Positions 11,301 through 21,371 of a stretch of DNA of 64,000 nucleotides are shown piece after piece. The position numbers and the translations under genes were made by a program. Where the stretch lies: NCBI RefSeq assembly GCF_036850765.1, contig NC_089491.1, forward strand, positions 93,838,740 to 93,902,739. The letters are read 5' to 3'. Below the pieces are notes generated by a model. That model was not told the origin of the DNA. It was given only the letters and a program-made list of their open reading frames with translations, and made no database searches. Positions within the stretch are counted from its first letter, which is position 1. Each line of letters starts with the position of its first letter. The DNA is from Saccopteryx bilineata. Its lineage: Eukaryota; Chordata; Mammalia; Chiroptera; Emballonuridae.

Positions 11301-12140
11301 CTCCAATGGCAAGAGAAGTGAAGGCAAAGATAAATGAATGGGACTACATCAGAATTAAAAGTTTTTGCTCAGCAAGAGAAACTGATATCAAAATAAACAG
11401 ACAGCCAACTATATGGGAACTGATATTTTCAAACGACAGCTCAGATAAGGGCCTAATATCCAAAATTTACAAAGAACTCATAAAACTCAACAACAAACAA
11501 ACAAACAAACAATCCAATAAAAAAATGGGAAGAGGACATGAACAGACACTTCTCCCAGGAAGAGATACAAATGGCCAACAGATATATGAAAAGATGCTCA
11601 GCTTCATTAGTTATTAGAGAAATGCAAATCAAAACTACAATGAGATACCACTTCACTCCTGTTAGATTAGCTATTATCAACAAGACGGGTAATAGCAAAT
11701 GTTGGAGAGGCTGTGGAGAAAAAGGAACCCTCATTCACTGTTGGTGGGACTGTAAAGTAGTACAACCATTATGGAGGAAAGTATGGTGGTTCCTCAAAAA
11801 ACTGCAAATAGAACTACCTTATGACCCAGCAATCCCTCTACTGGGTATATACCCCAAAACCTCAGAAACATTGATACGTGAAGACACATGTAGCCCCATG
11901 TTCATTGCAGCACTGTTCACAGTGGCCAAGACATGGAAACAACCAAAAAGCCCTTCAATAGAAGACTGGATAAAGAAGATGTGGCACATATACACTATGG
12001 AATACTACTCAGCCATAAGAAATGATGACATCAGATCATTTACAGCAAAATGGTGGGATCTTGATAACATTATAAGGAGTGAAATAAGCAAATCAGAAAA
12101 AAACAAGAACTACATGATTCCATACATTGGTGGAACATAA
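8311..12140 (+). pseudogene. L1-1 ORF2 (endonuclease/RT), frameshifted
   Basis: ORF2p normally nicks target DNA with an APE-like endonuclease and reverse-transcribes L1 RNA at the nick. Recognisable parts are the endonuclease ([22 protein letters not shown]; 8311-9020), the reverse transcriptase ([15 protein letters not shown]; catalytic FADD at 10407-10418) and the C-terminal Cys-rich segment ([15 protein letters not shown]). The frame is broken by about five indels relative to the sister copies: an extra base in an A-run near 8512-8525, single-base losses near 9343, 9664 and 10968, and an extra CAAA unit near 11490-11512. Residue 14, the conserved Asn of the endonuclease, is Ser here. The copy is catalytically dead. 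Confidence 0.93.
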
Positions 12141-12169
12141 AAATGAGACTAAGAGACATGGGCAAGAGT

Positions 12170-12416
12170 GTGGTGGTTACCAAGGGTGGGGGGGGAGGGA
12201 GGACATGGGAGGGAGGGAGGGAGAGAGTTAGGGGGAGGGGGAGGGGCACAGAGAACTAGATAGAGGGTGACGGAGGACAATCTGACTTTGGGCGAGGGGT
12301 TTGCAACATAATTTGATGACAAAATAACCTAGACATGTTTTCTTTGAATATATGTACCCTGATTTATTAATGTCATCCCATTACCATTAATAAAAATTTA
12401 TTAAAAGAAAAAAAAA
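12170..12416 (+). promoter_or_regulatory. L1-1 3' UTR with G-rich tract and poly(A) signal
   Basis: The 3' UTR has a run of G-tracts at about 12186-12245 (several runs of three or more G separated by one to four bases), of the kind that can form G-quadruplexes, followed by aataaa at 12389-12394 and the A tail. Equivalent tracts are at 25213-25272 in L1-2 and, on the other strand, at 41664-41716 in L1-3. Confidence 0.75.
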
Positions 12417-12430
12417 AAAACTTAATGTGA

Positions 12431-14250
12431 AATTCCATTATGCTTTTACTATGGAAGAGTTACTTATTCATGGAGGATGTTAAAAAACTCTGAAGCTTTA
12501 TCCTTCAACAGAAGTAGGGGTGAAATTTTAAATGTAGTGCTACCATCATTTAAATTCAGTATTTCAAACTCTAAATGAACAATTATAATTTTACCCAGGT
12601 GATTAAATTTTAAATTACCTTTAATGGAAATTTTATTACCTGTCAACATAAACTCCAAATCTATTACACAAAATAACCCAATATCTTTCCTCAATGACAT
12701 TTAAATTCCAGCTAGACAGAAATGCATTAGATACAATTGGGTACTGAAAAATCTGTGTTTTTATTTCAGATTTTTTATTTTTACCTAAAAATCAGATATT
12801 GAACCAGATCATTAATATTCAAAGTATGATAAGAATAGAATCTTTGGAGTTAATCTATATTTTAGGTATATAATTTGCATAATGTGCTTTGCCTAACTCA
12901 TAATAAATCTTTTTTAATATATTTGAAAACTGCTTGAGTGTCTAACATAATTATGGCACCTAAAAATGTCTCACTGCAAAAGAAAAATAAATTTTTTTAT
13001 ATTTCATTGACACACTGAAATTCTATCCCCGCAAAACTACTAAAATTCTTAAAGATGTTAATTTTGAACAGGGAGAAATGCTTTGGTAGAAGTGCTGTGG
13101 TGTGCCTAGTTAAGACCCTACATCTCAGGCCCTGAGTATTTAATGTATTTGTCATTCATTCAACTAAAAAATTATTATTATCTTCTTCTATGTGCTCAGT
13201 ATTCTGTTAGGCATAAGAGGGAGGAGCGATCACCACTCACACCAAGATTGGTAAGCAAGAATACTAAGAGATGATCATAAGAAAGGGAGAGTAAGTCCAC
13301 TGCTGGAAAATTAAAGGATAAAACAGTAGGAAAACTAAGAAAAAAAATCCCTCACATTCTACTTCCTCTTTACTTCTACTCTCATAAAAAGTCATCAAAA
13401 CGTTGACAGAACATTATATACAGTGTGTTGTTTTTTATATGTGAGAAAGGTGCATAAAAGAGCATATAGATATCTGTATTTGTTTGAATTTGCTTAAAGA
13501 AACACCAAAAGCACAAAAAAACCCTGCAATTACAGAAAAGGTCATCTCTGGTAGTAAATGGAGAGATGAGAGAAGCAAGATGTCTTCGTATAAAAGTTTT
13601 TTATATGACTTTGATTCTAGAGTCATATAATTATATTATCTCAAAAAGAGTAGCAATGTATAAGAACAACATATATAAAGGAAAGCATGTTGGAATCTTG
13701 ATGAAGTGTTAAGTGTGGTAGTAGTTACTTCAAAATGAAATCTATTATTTATATGATGTTTTAATATATATGCCATAGCTTTTCAACCTCTGGGTGATGA
13801 TGTCTGGGTTTTAATAATAGATACCATATATTCAGAGCAATTACTGTGCAAGCCACAAAATAATGTTTCACTTAAGACACTCAGCAAGTTCAAGATGTTA
13901 TTTTTATTACTCTTTTTTTTTCAGGTGAGGAAAACAAGTGTAAAAGAATATATGAATCCCCAAAAGCTTGCTCCGGGATGCCTGAGTTACTAGAAACTCA
14001 GGATGCCATTCTCCAAACAGAGTAAACTTACCCAAGATAAATATTACACAGAAACAGTGACTTTCTTCCCTTGAACATCTCCTGGGAACCTGAGTGCTTT
14101 TTCCAGACAACTATCACCAAATTTCTGACTTCCAGGACTCAAAATTATTGGAATATTCCCTCATAGACAAGGTTGTTTTTTTAATACTCTTAATTCTCAT
14201 CCCCCCCAAAAGTAAAGGAAACTTATGGAGATAAAACATTCTTTGGTGGT
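12431..14250. other. AT-rich low-copy sequence
   Basis: No gene is recognised. The segment 13800-13990 has a faint MIR-like look (ggtgaggaaaacaag), too weak to call. Otherwise I see nothing. Confidence 0.4.
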
Positions 14251-14573
14251 GCCCTGGCCAGTGGCTCAGTGTATAGAGCATATGAATGTCCCTGGTTTGA
14301 TTCCTAGTCAGGGCCCACAGGAGAAGTGACCAACTTCTTCTCCCACTCTCCTTCCCCCTTCTCTCCCTTTTCCCCTTTTCCAGTCAAGCCACAGCCAGTG
14401 GGTGGCTTGACTGGTTCGAGCATGGCCCCAGGCACTGAGGATAGCTTGGCTGTTTCAAGCATGTCAGTCTCAGGCACTAAATATAGCGTGGTACTTAAAC
14501 ATTGGTCCTAGACAAGGGTTGTTGAGTGGATCTTGGTCAGGTACATGCAGGATTCTGCCTCACTATCTCCCCT

Positions 14574-14612
<39 letters not shown>
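14251..14612 (+). mobile_element. tRNA-derived SINE, family A, with (CA)n tail
   Basis: The head gccctggccagtggctcagtg and box-B-like ggtttgattcctag mark a sense copy. It is followed by the family body (cacaggagaagtgacc, pyrimidine-rich block, ggcactgagga, ggtacatgcagga). The tail has become a (CA)n microsatellite at 14578-14612. Many mismatches from the young copy at 27040-27438 show that it is old. Confidence 0.8.
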
Positions 14613-14617
<5 letters not shown>

Positions 14618-15129
14618 TTTTTGAAATATTAACCCAGATTTAGAAATGAAACAAAATGCCCTAGTCTCCCATGCAATTATATCAGATAATAGGAGACGAG
14701 GAACCTGTTCCTGCTTTTGTTTCCTTGCTGACTCTAGCTTCCATGCTGGATGATGAAGTTGCATCTCTGGCTTCAATCTAATAGTGCAGCAGGTAAGGAT
14801 TCAGATGGGACCTACTTCGCATGATACCCACAGCTAGGTTTGTACCAGCCTGTTCAACACCCAGGCTGAGCACTAGTCTCCGCTGTGTTTCCCAGCACCC
14901 CCTGGGCTGGAGCTATAACAAAACAAACTCTGTGTAGTGAGGTCTGAAGAGGAGGTGTTTAGAGTCCATGTGCCCCTATCAGCCTCTCAATCTTCCAAAA
15001 CAACATAACACCAATACTTCCCTTACTAATACTTCAATTATTGGCATAAAACTGTTGTAGCATAGTTCATTGGAGATGAGATAGAAGAAGTATGGCTATT
15101 TTAAATCCATTCATGCAATGATTATAGAT
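14613..15129. other. Unassigned sequence
   Basis: No gene or repeat is recognised. Confidence 0.4.
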
Positions 15130-15300
15130 AGAATTTAATGGACACCTTCCAAATGCCAGATTTTACGCTAAATCCTTTATAAATGTTATTTATAATCTTC
15201 TCTAATATTGTACTTCAAGATAATATTGCTGCATTGACCCCTATCACAGATGAGGGAAACAAATCTCTTCCAACTAACACTGCTTTCCCTAAGCGACTCA
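15130..15300 (-). repeat. Probable MIR relic
   Basis: The order ccaaatgccag..aaatcctttataaatg..atcacagatgagggaaacaaat matches the reversed 3' part of MIR elements (cagatgaggaaac core). It is diverged and the boundaries are approximate. Confidence 0.45.
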
Positions 15301-15399
15301 TTAGTTAACTATTTTTATTTTTAAGAATTTCAAACTATAATTCATTTAGAAGAAGAAGAATTTTTTTTAAATGTTATTAAACAGTAAATTTGGAATCAG

Positions 15400-15640
15400 T
15401 CTTAGGGCAGCAGCCAGTGGCAACTGCTATGAGCTTTATTTGCAAACAAGCTAAACAAAAACTGATTCCATAACAACAGAGCTTTTATCTCATAAATTCT
15501 GGATCTCAGTTGGGAGGTTGATAATCTCCAAAGGCCCACAGAAGCCGTATGCTGAGTATGCTGCATTTAATGGAAGCTCTGATCAGTTAATATGAGCCCC
15601 AGAGGAAGTTAAACTGCATGGCACAGATTCTAGAGAAACA
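15400..15640. other. Possible conserved noncoding element
   Basis: This is non-repetitive sequence with forkhead-like motifs (gcaaacaagctaaacaaaa) between inverted ggaatcagt and actgattcc. There is no coding signature. The regulatory label is only a suggestion from base composition and motif density. Confidence 0.2.
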
Positions 15641-15828
15641 ACAGTAACTGTTTTAGTTATAAAAACAGTGTTTCATTTGGAAAAGAGACAGGAAGCTATG
15701 AAAAATATATTAAAGTGGCATGATCGGGAAAGAAAGCAGTATGTTCTCTGTTGTTCCAGAGCAGTGCATGCTTACACTGGCTTAGCACTATAGTCATCTG
15801 AGGAACTCTTAAAACACTCACATGCCTG

Positions 15829-16200
15829 AATCCCTGGCTGGTTGGCTCAGTGGTAGAGCATCGGCCCGGTGTGTGGAAGTCCCGGGTTCGATTCCCATTT
15901 AGGGCACACAGGAGAAGCACCAATCTGCTTCTCCACCCTTACCCCTCTCCTTTCTCTCTACCTCTCTCTTACCCTCCCGCAGCCAAGACTCCATTAGTTG
16001 GCCCAAGCACTGAGGATGTCTCCATGACCTCCACTTCAAGCTCTAGAATGGCTCTGAAAGCAACAGAGCAACGCCACAGATAAGCAGAGCATTGCACCCC
16101 CCCACCCCCACCCCGCGGGCATGCTAGGTGGATCCAGTAGAGCACCTGCGGGAGTCTGTCTCTGCTTATCCCCGCTTCTAAATTTGGAAGAAAAAAAAAA
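15829..16200 (+). mobile_element. tRNA-derived SINE, family A
   Basis: A well-preserved sense copy. Box A is tggctcagtggtagagc and box B is gggttcgattccc. The body (cacaggagaagcacc, actgaggatg, gatccagtagagcacctgc) and an A-rich tail follow. It is flanked by an imperfect target-site duplication, aaaacactcacatgcctg at 15811-15828 and aaaacctcacgtgcctg at 16201-16217. An open frame across part of it is incidental. Confidence 0.9.
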
Positions 16201-16217
16201 AAAACCTCACGTGCCTG

Positions 16218-16854
16218 GGCCAATGCTAGAAAAATTGCCTGGAATGCTTTGGGGTAGAATTTGGGTTTTTGAAAGGTATTCTAACTTGAATCTATGTAGT
16301 AGAAAGAAAAGGAAGGAGCAACAAGTAATAACAAGGCAGATTTCACTGACCCTACGACTGATATTCAGCAGTGATTTTGAGTATCTAAAAGAAGCACAAG
16401 GATAATCATATGAACATGGCATAGTCCTTAACAGACCTTAGCCACAGAGAACTTATATTCTCAGAAGAAAATATGTTTACATGCAGCATATACTGCATAC
16501 TATAATATGTGTTGTGCTAATTGGTTCAATTGGTATCAAAAAAATCTAATGAACTGAAAAGGAACCTTAAGTATATTTAAATATATTTTAAAGATCATAG
16601 GAGAGTTAAGTTGGAGTAATAATTTTAGTATAAAGCTTGAAATCTAGAGCACTGAAATCGTTCAATCAACACAATAATGCAAAGGCTACCTCATGAAGCA
16701 AGGAGCTTTCCATAAATAAAAATACTCAAAAAAACAAAGACTCTTTTGTCAAATATATACAAGAGATTTTTGCATTGATTAGGAAATCAGAGTAGATCGT
16801 AGTATCAGTTAAGTTTCTCCACAGGAAATTGAACCAGTAGGAGAAAAGCTATTG
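16218..16854. other. Unassigned AT-rich sequence
   Basis: No gene or repeat is recognised before the tetranucleotide array. Confidence 0.4.
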
Positions 16855-17125
16855 ATAGATGGTAGATAAATGATTGAATAGATGGATAGATAGATAATGA
16901 TAGATAAAAAGATAGATAGATAGATAGATGATAGATAGATAGATAGATAGATAGATGATAGATAGATGATAGATTAATAGATGATAGAAAAGTAGATCCA
17001 TAGACATAGACAGGTAGATCCATAGGTAGATTAGCTAGGTGGATGAATGGATATATGGATGGATGGATGGATGGATGGATGGATGGATGGATGGATGGAT
17101 AGATGGATGGATGGATGGATGGACA
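16855..17125. repeat. Compound (GATA)n/(GATG)n microsatellite
   Basis: 16859-17000 is a slightly interrupted GATA array. 17037-17125 is a purer GGAT (GATG) array. A 37-bp interruption with tagacataga-type degenerate units lies between them. The open frames across it (runs of HPSI on one strand, GWMD on the other) are by-products of the repeat. Confidence 0.95.
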
Positions 17126-17354
17126 AATGGACAAAAATATATTTATTTTAAGGGAATGACTCATGGGATTATCACCGCAAGCAGGTTTGAAATCTGTGGG
17201 ACAGGACACAGGCTAGAAAGTCTCAGGCAGAGGCAGAAGCTGATGCTTTAATCTTGAGACAGAATTTCTTCTTCTTCAGGGAAACTTCAGTTTTGTTTTT
17301 ACATCCTTTTAACTGAGAGGATGAGGCCCACCAGCATTATTGAGAATAATTTAC
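17126..17354. other. Unassigned sequence
   Basis: No gene or repeat is recognised. Confidence 0.4.
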
Positions 17355-17372
17355 TTAAAGTTGACTGAATGT

Positions 17373-17512
17373 CACCTGACCTGTGGTGGCGCAGTGGATA
17401 AAGCGTCGACCTGGAAATGCTGAGGTCACTGGTTCGAAACTCTGGGTTTGCCTGGTCAAGGCACATATGGGAGTTGATGCTTCCTGCTCCTCCCCCCTTC
17501 TCTCTCTCTGTA

Positions 17513-17565
<53 letters not shown>

Positions 17566-17599
17566 CCTCTCCTCCCTAAAATGAATAAATAAAAAAAAA
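17373..17599 (+). mobile_element. tRNA-derived SINE, family B, young
   Basis: The sense head has box A ggcgcagtggataaagc and box B ggttcgaaactc, then cctggtcaaggcacatatgg, a (CT)n stretch at about 17505-17570 and an A-rich tail. A perfect 18-bp target-site duplication, ttaaagttgactgaatgt, is at 17355-17372 and 17600-17617. The long perfect duplication and intact promoter boxes argue for a recent insertion. Confidence 0.93.
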
Positions 17600-17617
17600 T
17601 TAAAGTTGACTGAATGT

Positions 17618-17937
17618 GGATGTTAACCACATTGATTAAGATCTTCACTGGAGAAACTAAACTAGTATTAGAGTGAATAAGTGGACATTATAGCCTAGAT
17701 AAGCTGCTCTTCCCACTTCAGGATTTTATGATTCCAATAAGAAAAGAAAACCTAAAAATATTATTCTTATCACATGTAACCTATCCTTCCATAAGTGATA
17801 TATGCATATCCATAAGTGTATAAGACCACTCCATAAGTGAGCCAAGACCACTACTCACTTCTATTCTAAATGATTGGTATTCTTCCCCATATTGCCACAT
17901 ACCTCATTTTGTCAGTCATTTTTTGATGCATTTATTC
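17618..17937. other. Unassigned sequence
   Basis: No gene or repeat is recognised. There is a short local duplication of atccataagtg-type words around 17795-17845. Confidence 0.4.
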
Positions 17938-19125
17938 TTTATTTTTGTTTAATTTATTAGGGTGATATTGATTAATAAAATTATAAGGGTTTCAGGTGTT
18001 CAGTTTTTTTTCTTTTTTGAAGTGAAAGGAGGGGAGACAGAGAGACAGAGTCTAACATGTGCCCTACGAGGATCCACCTGGAAAGCCCCCTAAAGGGCAA
18101 TTCTATGCCCATCTGGGGCCATGCTTGGCAACCAAGCTATTTTTAGTGTCTGAGACAGAGGCATGATGAAGCCATCCATAACACCAGGGGTCAACTTGCT
18201 TGCAACAATCAAGCCATAGCTGAGGGAGGGGAAGTTTTAAAAAGAGAGGGGGTACTGGAGGGGTGGAGAAGCATGTGGTTGTTTCTCCTGTGTGTCTTGA
18301 GTGGGAACTGAACCTGGGACATCCACATGCTGGGCTGATGCTCTACCACTGAGCCAACCAGCCAGGGCCCAATGCTGTAATACGTAAGCTGTTCATTGTA
18401 CTGTATGTTCACCACCTCAAGTCGAATCTTCTTGTATCACCATTTATCTCCCTTTTACCTTCTTCTACCTCCTCCCATCCCCTTCCCCTCCTGTAATCAC
18501 CATACTCTTGTTGAATCTATGGGTTTTTTCTTTGCTTAACCCATTCATTTTTTTTACCCAGCCCCTAACTGTTTTCCCCTCTGACAACTGACAGTTTGTT
18601 TTCTGTATCTATCTCTATTTTGTTTGTTAGTTTACTTTGTTCATTAGTTTATACATATGAGTGAAATCATATGCTTCTTGTCTTTTTCTGACTGGCTTAT
18701 TTCATTTAACATAATAATCTCCAGGTTCATTAATGCTGTTGCTAAAGGTAAATTTTTCTTCCATTTTACAACTGAGTAGTATTCCATAGTGTAAATGTAC
18801 CACAGATTTTCTTATCCCCTCATCTTCTGAGGATGCTTCAGCTGCTTTCAAATCTTGGCTATTGTAAATGATGCTGCAATGAAATAGAAGAGTATATATT
18901 CTTCAAATTAGTTTTTCCAGCTTCTTTGGATATATTCCCAGAAGAGGAATTGTTGGGTCAAAAGGAAGACCTACTTTTAATTTTTTGAGGTAACCCTATA
19001 CTGCTTTCCATAGTGGCTGCAACAATTTGCATTCCCACTAGCAATGCACGAGGGTTCCTTTTTTCCCACATCTTTGCTAACACTTATTGTTTGTTAATTT
19101 ATTGATGATAGCCATTCTAATGGCA
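17938..19125 (-). mobile_element. Old L1 3' end, antisense, split by a SINE
   Basis: Reversed L1 3' UTR (ttaatttattagggtgatattg) and ORF2 end (ctaatggctg-type words, ggctattgtaaatgatgctgc, ttgttgggtc) are present. The sequence is interrupted at about 18005-18369 by a SINE. It is much more diverged than the three long L1s and belongs to an older subfamily. No open frame survives. Confidence 0.85.
18005..18369 (-). mobile_element. tRNA-derived SINE, family A, inside old L1
   Basis: Antisense copy: the head (gctctaccactgagccaacc, ccagggcc) is at the right and the T-rich tail at the left. It inserted into the old antisense L1 3' end. Mutations at many CG sites suggest an older copy. Target-site duplications are not clear. 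Confidence 0.82.
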
Positions 19126-19785
19126 GTCCACTAGGGAAGAAAAGTTCAAAGTATGAAAGAATGTCTGTTTCTCTAAGTGATACCCACTGCAAAATTCTGA
19201 AATCTAGTCTACAGGATTTGAATCATGAAGAGCCTTAGGAAAGGCAATTATACTTAAGATAATTGCACCTACACAAAATGTCTTAGAACTGTTGTCTGTG
19301 ACATACAGTGGTAAAATGTTCTGTTAAAGGCAGGCTTTTCTCTGCTTTCTAAGAAGAATGAATGTGACTGCCTCAGTAGCATTAGAGGGGAAAATGGGGA
19401 CTGAGTAACTGTAGGGAGAGCTGAGGGTGCCATGAATGAGTGGGAAGACACAGTCATTGGACACTAAAATGTGCTCTTCTCATTATCTAGAAACCCAAAA
19501 ATTTCACTAAGCCTGAAGAAACCTGAGACATACTCTCAAGTAGGGAAAGTAATAGAGATTTTGGATTAGGAAAAAGAATCCAAAGTTCTGTGATAGTAAT
19601 TAGGAATAAAGTGGATAAATATTCTCTGTAAAATTTAAAGAGTTTGAGTTATAATAAAGTTCTGAGTTATCAAATGGGTATTTCTTTTCTATCATTCTTT
19701 AATGATGTCTATTATGTAAATCTCTCAGTTCTGTCATTTCTAAAATGAAGCATGGCATAAATAAACTGCAATTACTATTTCTTTT
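19126..19785. other. Unassigned sequence before L1-2
   Basis: No gene or repeat is recognised. It ends in the L1-2 target site. Confidence 0.4.
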
Positions 19786-20050
19786 AAAAAATGTTTTTTT
19801 CAGGTGATGTCACGGAAATGGCGCCATGAGCAGTGCGTCTGACAGATCTCCCCAAAATTACAACAAATTTATCAACTAGAAACAGAAAAATTTATCCTCG
19901 GAGCATTCTGAAGTTCCACACAAACTGAAAGCGAAAGGACTATTATCACTTGAATCTGAGAAACGAGGGTGTGGAGGAAGTTACCGCAGGTACGTTCATT
20001 CAAGCCGCGGAGGGAGTGCGCCTGTGTGCTATCAACAAGACCAACCTCAG

Positions 20051-21046
20051 ATGCCAATAAGAAAGAGGAAATCAAATATTATGGATACAAAAGAAAGAGA
20101 GGTAACACAAATAGATGTGGAAAAATCTATGGAGAAAAGACTTAACATATTGGAAGCCTTGGAGCTAAATGACAGAGAATTTAAAATAGAAATCTTAAAA
20201 ATACTCAGAGATATACAAGAAAACACAGAAAGGCAATTTAGAGAGATCAGAAAACAACTCAATGAACACAAAGAATATATTACCAAGAAAATTGAAACTA
20301 TAAAAACAAATCAAACAGAAATGAAAAACTCAATTCACGAGCTGAAAAACGAGGTAACAAGCTTAGCTAACAGAACAGCCCAGATTGAAGATAGGATTAG
20401 TGAAATAGAAGACAAACAACTTGAGGCACAACAGAGAGAAGAAGAAAGAGACTCAAAAATAATAAAAAATGAGAAAGCCCTACAGGAATTGTCTGACTCC
20501 ATCAGAAAGAATAACATAAGAATAATAGGTATATCAGAGGGAGAAGAGAAAGAAAATGGAATGGAGAATATACTCAAACAAATAATAGACGAGAACTTCC
20601 CAAGCCTGTGGAAGGACCTAAACCCTCAAATTCAAGAAGCAAACAGAACACCGAGTTTTCTTAACCCCAAAAAACCCACTCCAAGGCACATCATAATAAA
20701 GATGACACAAACCAATGACAAAGAAAAAATTCTCAAGGCAGCCAGGGAAAAGAAGAGTACAACATATAAAGGAAGGCCTATTAGATTATCATCAGATTTC
20801 TCAGCAGAAACTCTACAAGCTAGAAGAGAGTGGACCCCAATATTTAAAGCCCTGAAAGAGAGGAACTTTCAGCCAAGAATACTATACCCATCAAAACTAT
20901 CCTTCAAGTATGAAGGAGATATAAAAACATTCACAAATACAGAAAAGATGAGAGAATTTATCATCAGAAAGCCCCCACTCCAGGAAATACTAAGGGGGGT
21001 TTTCCAACCAGATTCAAAGAACAAAAGAAAACAACACCACAAGTAA
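20051..21046 (+). CDS. L1-2 ORF1 protein (intact, 331 aa)
   Basis: The same RNA-binding chaperone as in L1-1: basic N-terminus, coiled coil, RRM-like domain (IRIIGI) and basic C-terminus ending KQHHK, without stops. The ATG at 20051 is the homologous start. In this spliced copy the frame is also open upstream of that ATG, from about 19880, through exon 1 and across the splice junction, but with no in-frame ATG. Initiation further upstream would therefore need a non-AUG codon such as the GTG at 20024. Amino-acid differences from L1-1 are few (for example T to A in the LNILE segment and Y to F in ERQ). Confidence 0.95.
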   Translation: MPIRKRKSNIMDTKEREVTQIDVEKSMEKRLNILEALELNDREFKIEILKILRDIQENTERQFREIRKQLNEHKEYITKKIETIKTNQTEMKNSIHELKNEVTSLANRTAQIEDRISEIEDKQLEAQQREEERDSKIIKNEKALQELSDSIRKNNIRIIGISEGEEKENGMENILKQIIDENFPSLWKDLNPQIQEANRTPSFLNPKKPTPRHIIIKMTQTNDKEKILKAAREKKSTTYKGRPIRLSSDFSAETLQARREWTPIFKALKERNFQPRILYPSKLSFKYEGDIKTFTNTEKMREFIIRKPPLQEILRGVFQPDSKNKRKQHHK

Positions 21047-21371
21047 CAGCTCCAAGAAGAACACAATAAAACCAAACTTAAACTGTGACAACAAAGGAAA
21101 AAAAGGGGGGAGAGGATGGAGATTAACAGTAGCAAAGGATGATGAAGTGCAGAAATACTCATAAGATAGGGTACTACAATAAATATGGTAGGTACCCTTT
21201 TCATTACTTAATGGTAACCACCCTTGAAAAAACCACCACAAAAACACTTGACTTAAAAAAGGTAGCAACAGAGGAAAGAAGTATGGAACACAAACAAACA
21301 AAAACAAATGATAGAAAAACAAAAGAGAAGAATCAAACAAGATACAAAACTAACAGAAAGCAATTTATAAA

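Larger units (their letters stand above)
4685..12416 (+). mobile_element. L1-1, full-length young LINE-1
   Basis: A complete 7.7-kb L1: a 2.3-kb 5' UTR (GC-rich to about 5250, then a long pyrimidine-rich stretch 6064-6790), ORF1, a 320-bp inter-ORF spacer, ORF2, a G-rich 3' UTR, an aataaa signal at 12389-12394 and an A-rich tail. It is flanked by a 14-bp target-site duplication, aaaacttaatgtga, at 4671-4684 and 12417-12430 (the leading A's are ambiguous with the tail). The perfect duplication, full length and intact ORF1 indicate a recent insertion, but ORF2 is broken, so this copy is not autonomous. Confidence 0.95.

Noticed and set aside
15855..15900. tRNA gene
   Set aside because: Boxes A and B are good, but the sequence is the SINE head with SINE body and target-site duplications, and does not fold into a full tRNA.
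15850..16083. 77-aa open frame with RPGVWKSRVRFP
   Set aside because: It is a translation of the SINE head and recurs in other SINE copies.
16855..17125. CRISPR-like array
   Set aside because: Repeat units are four bases with no unique spacers, and the DNA is mammalian.
17039..17251. Open frames with repeated HPSI or GWMD across the tetranucleotide array
   Set aside because: They are translations of the microsatellite and would be open in most such arrays.
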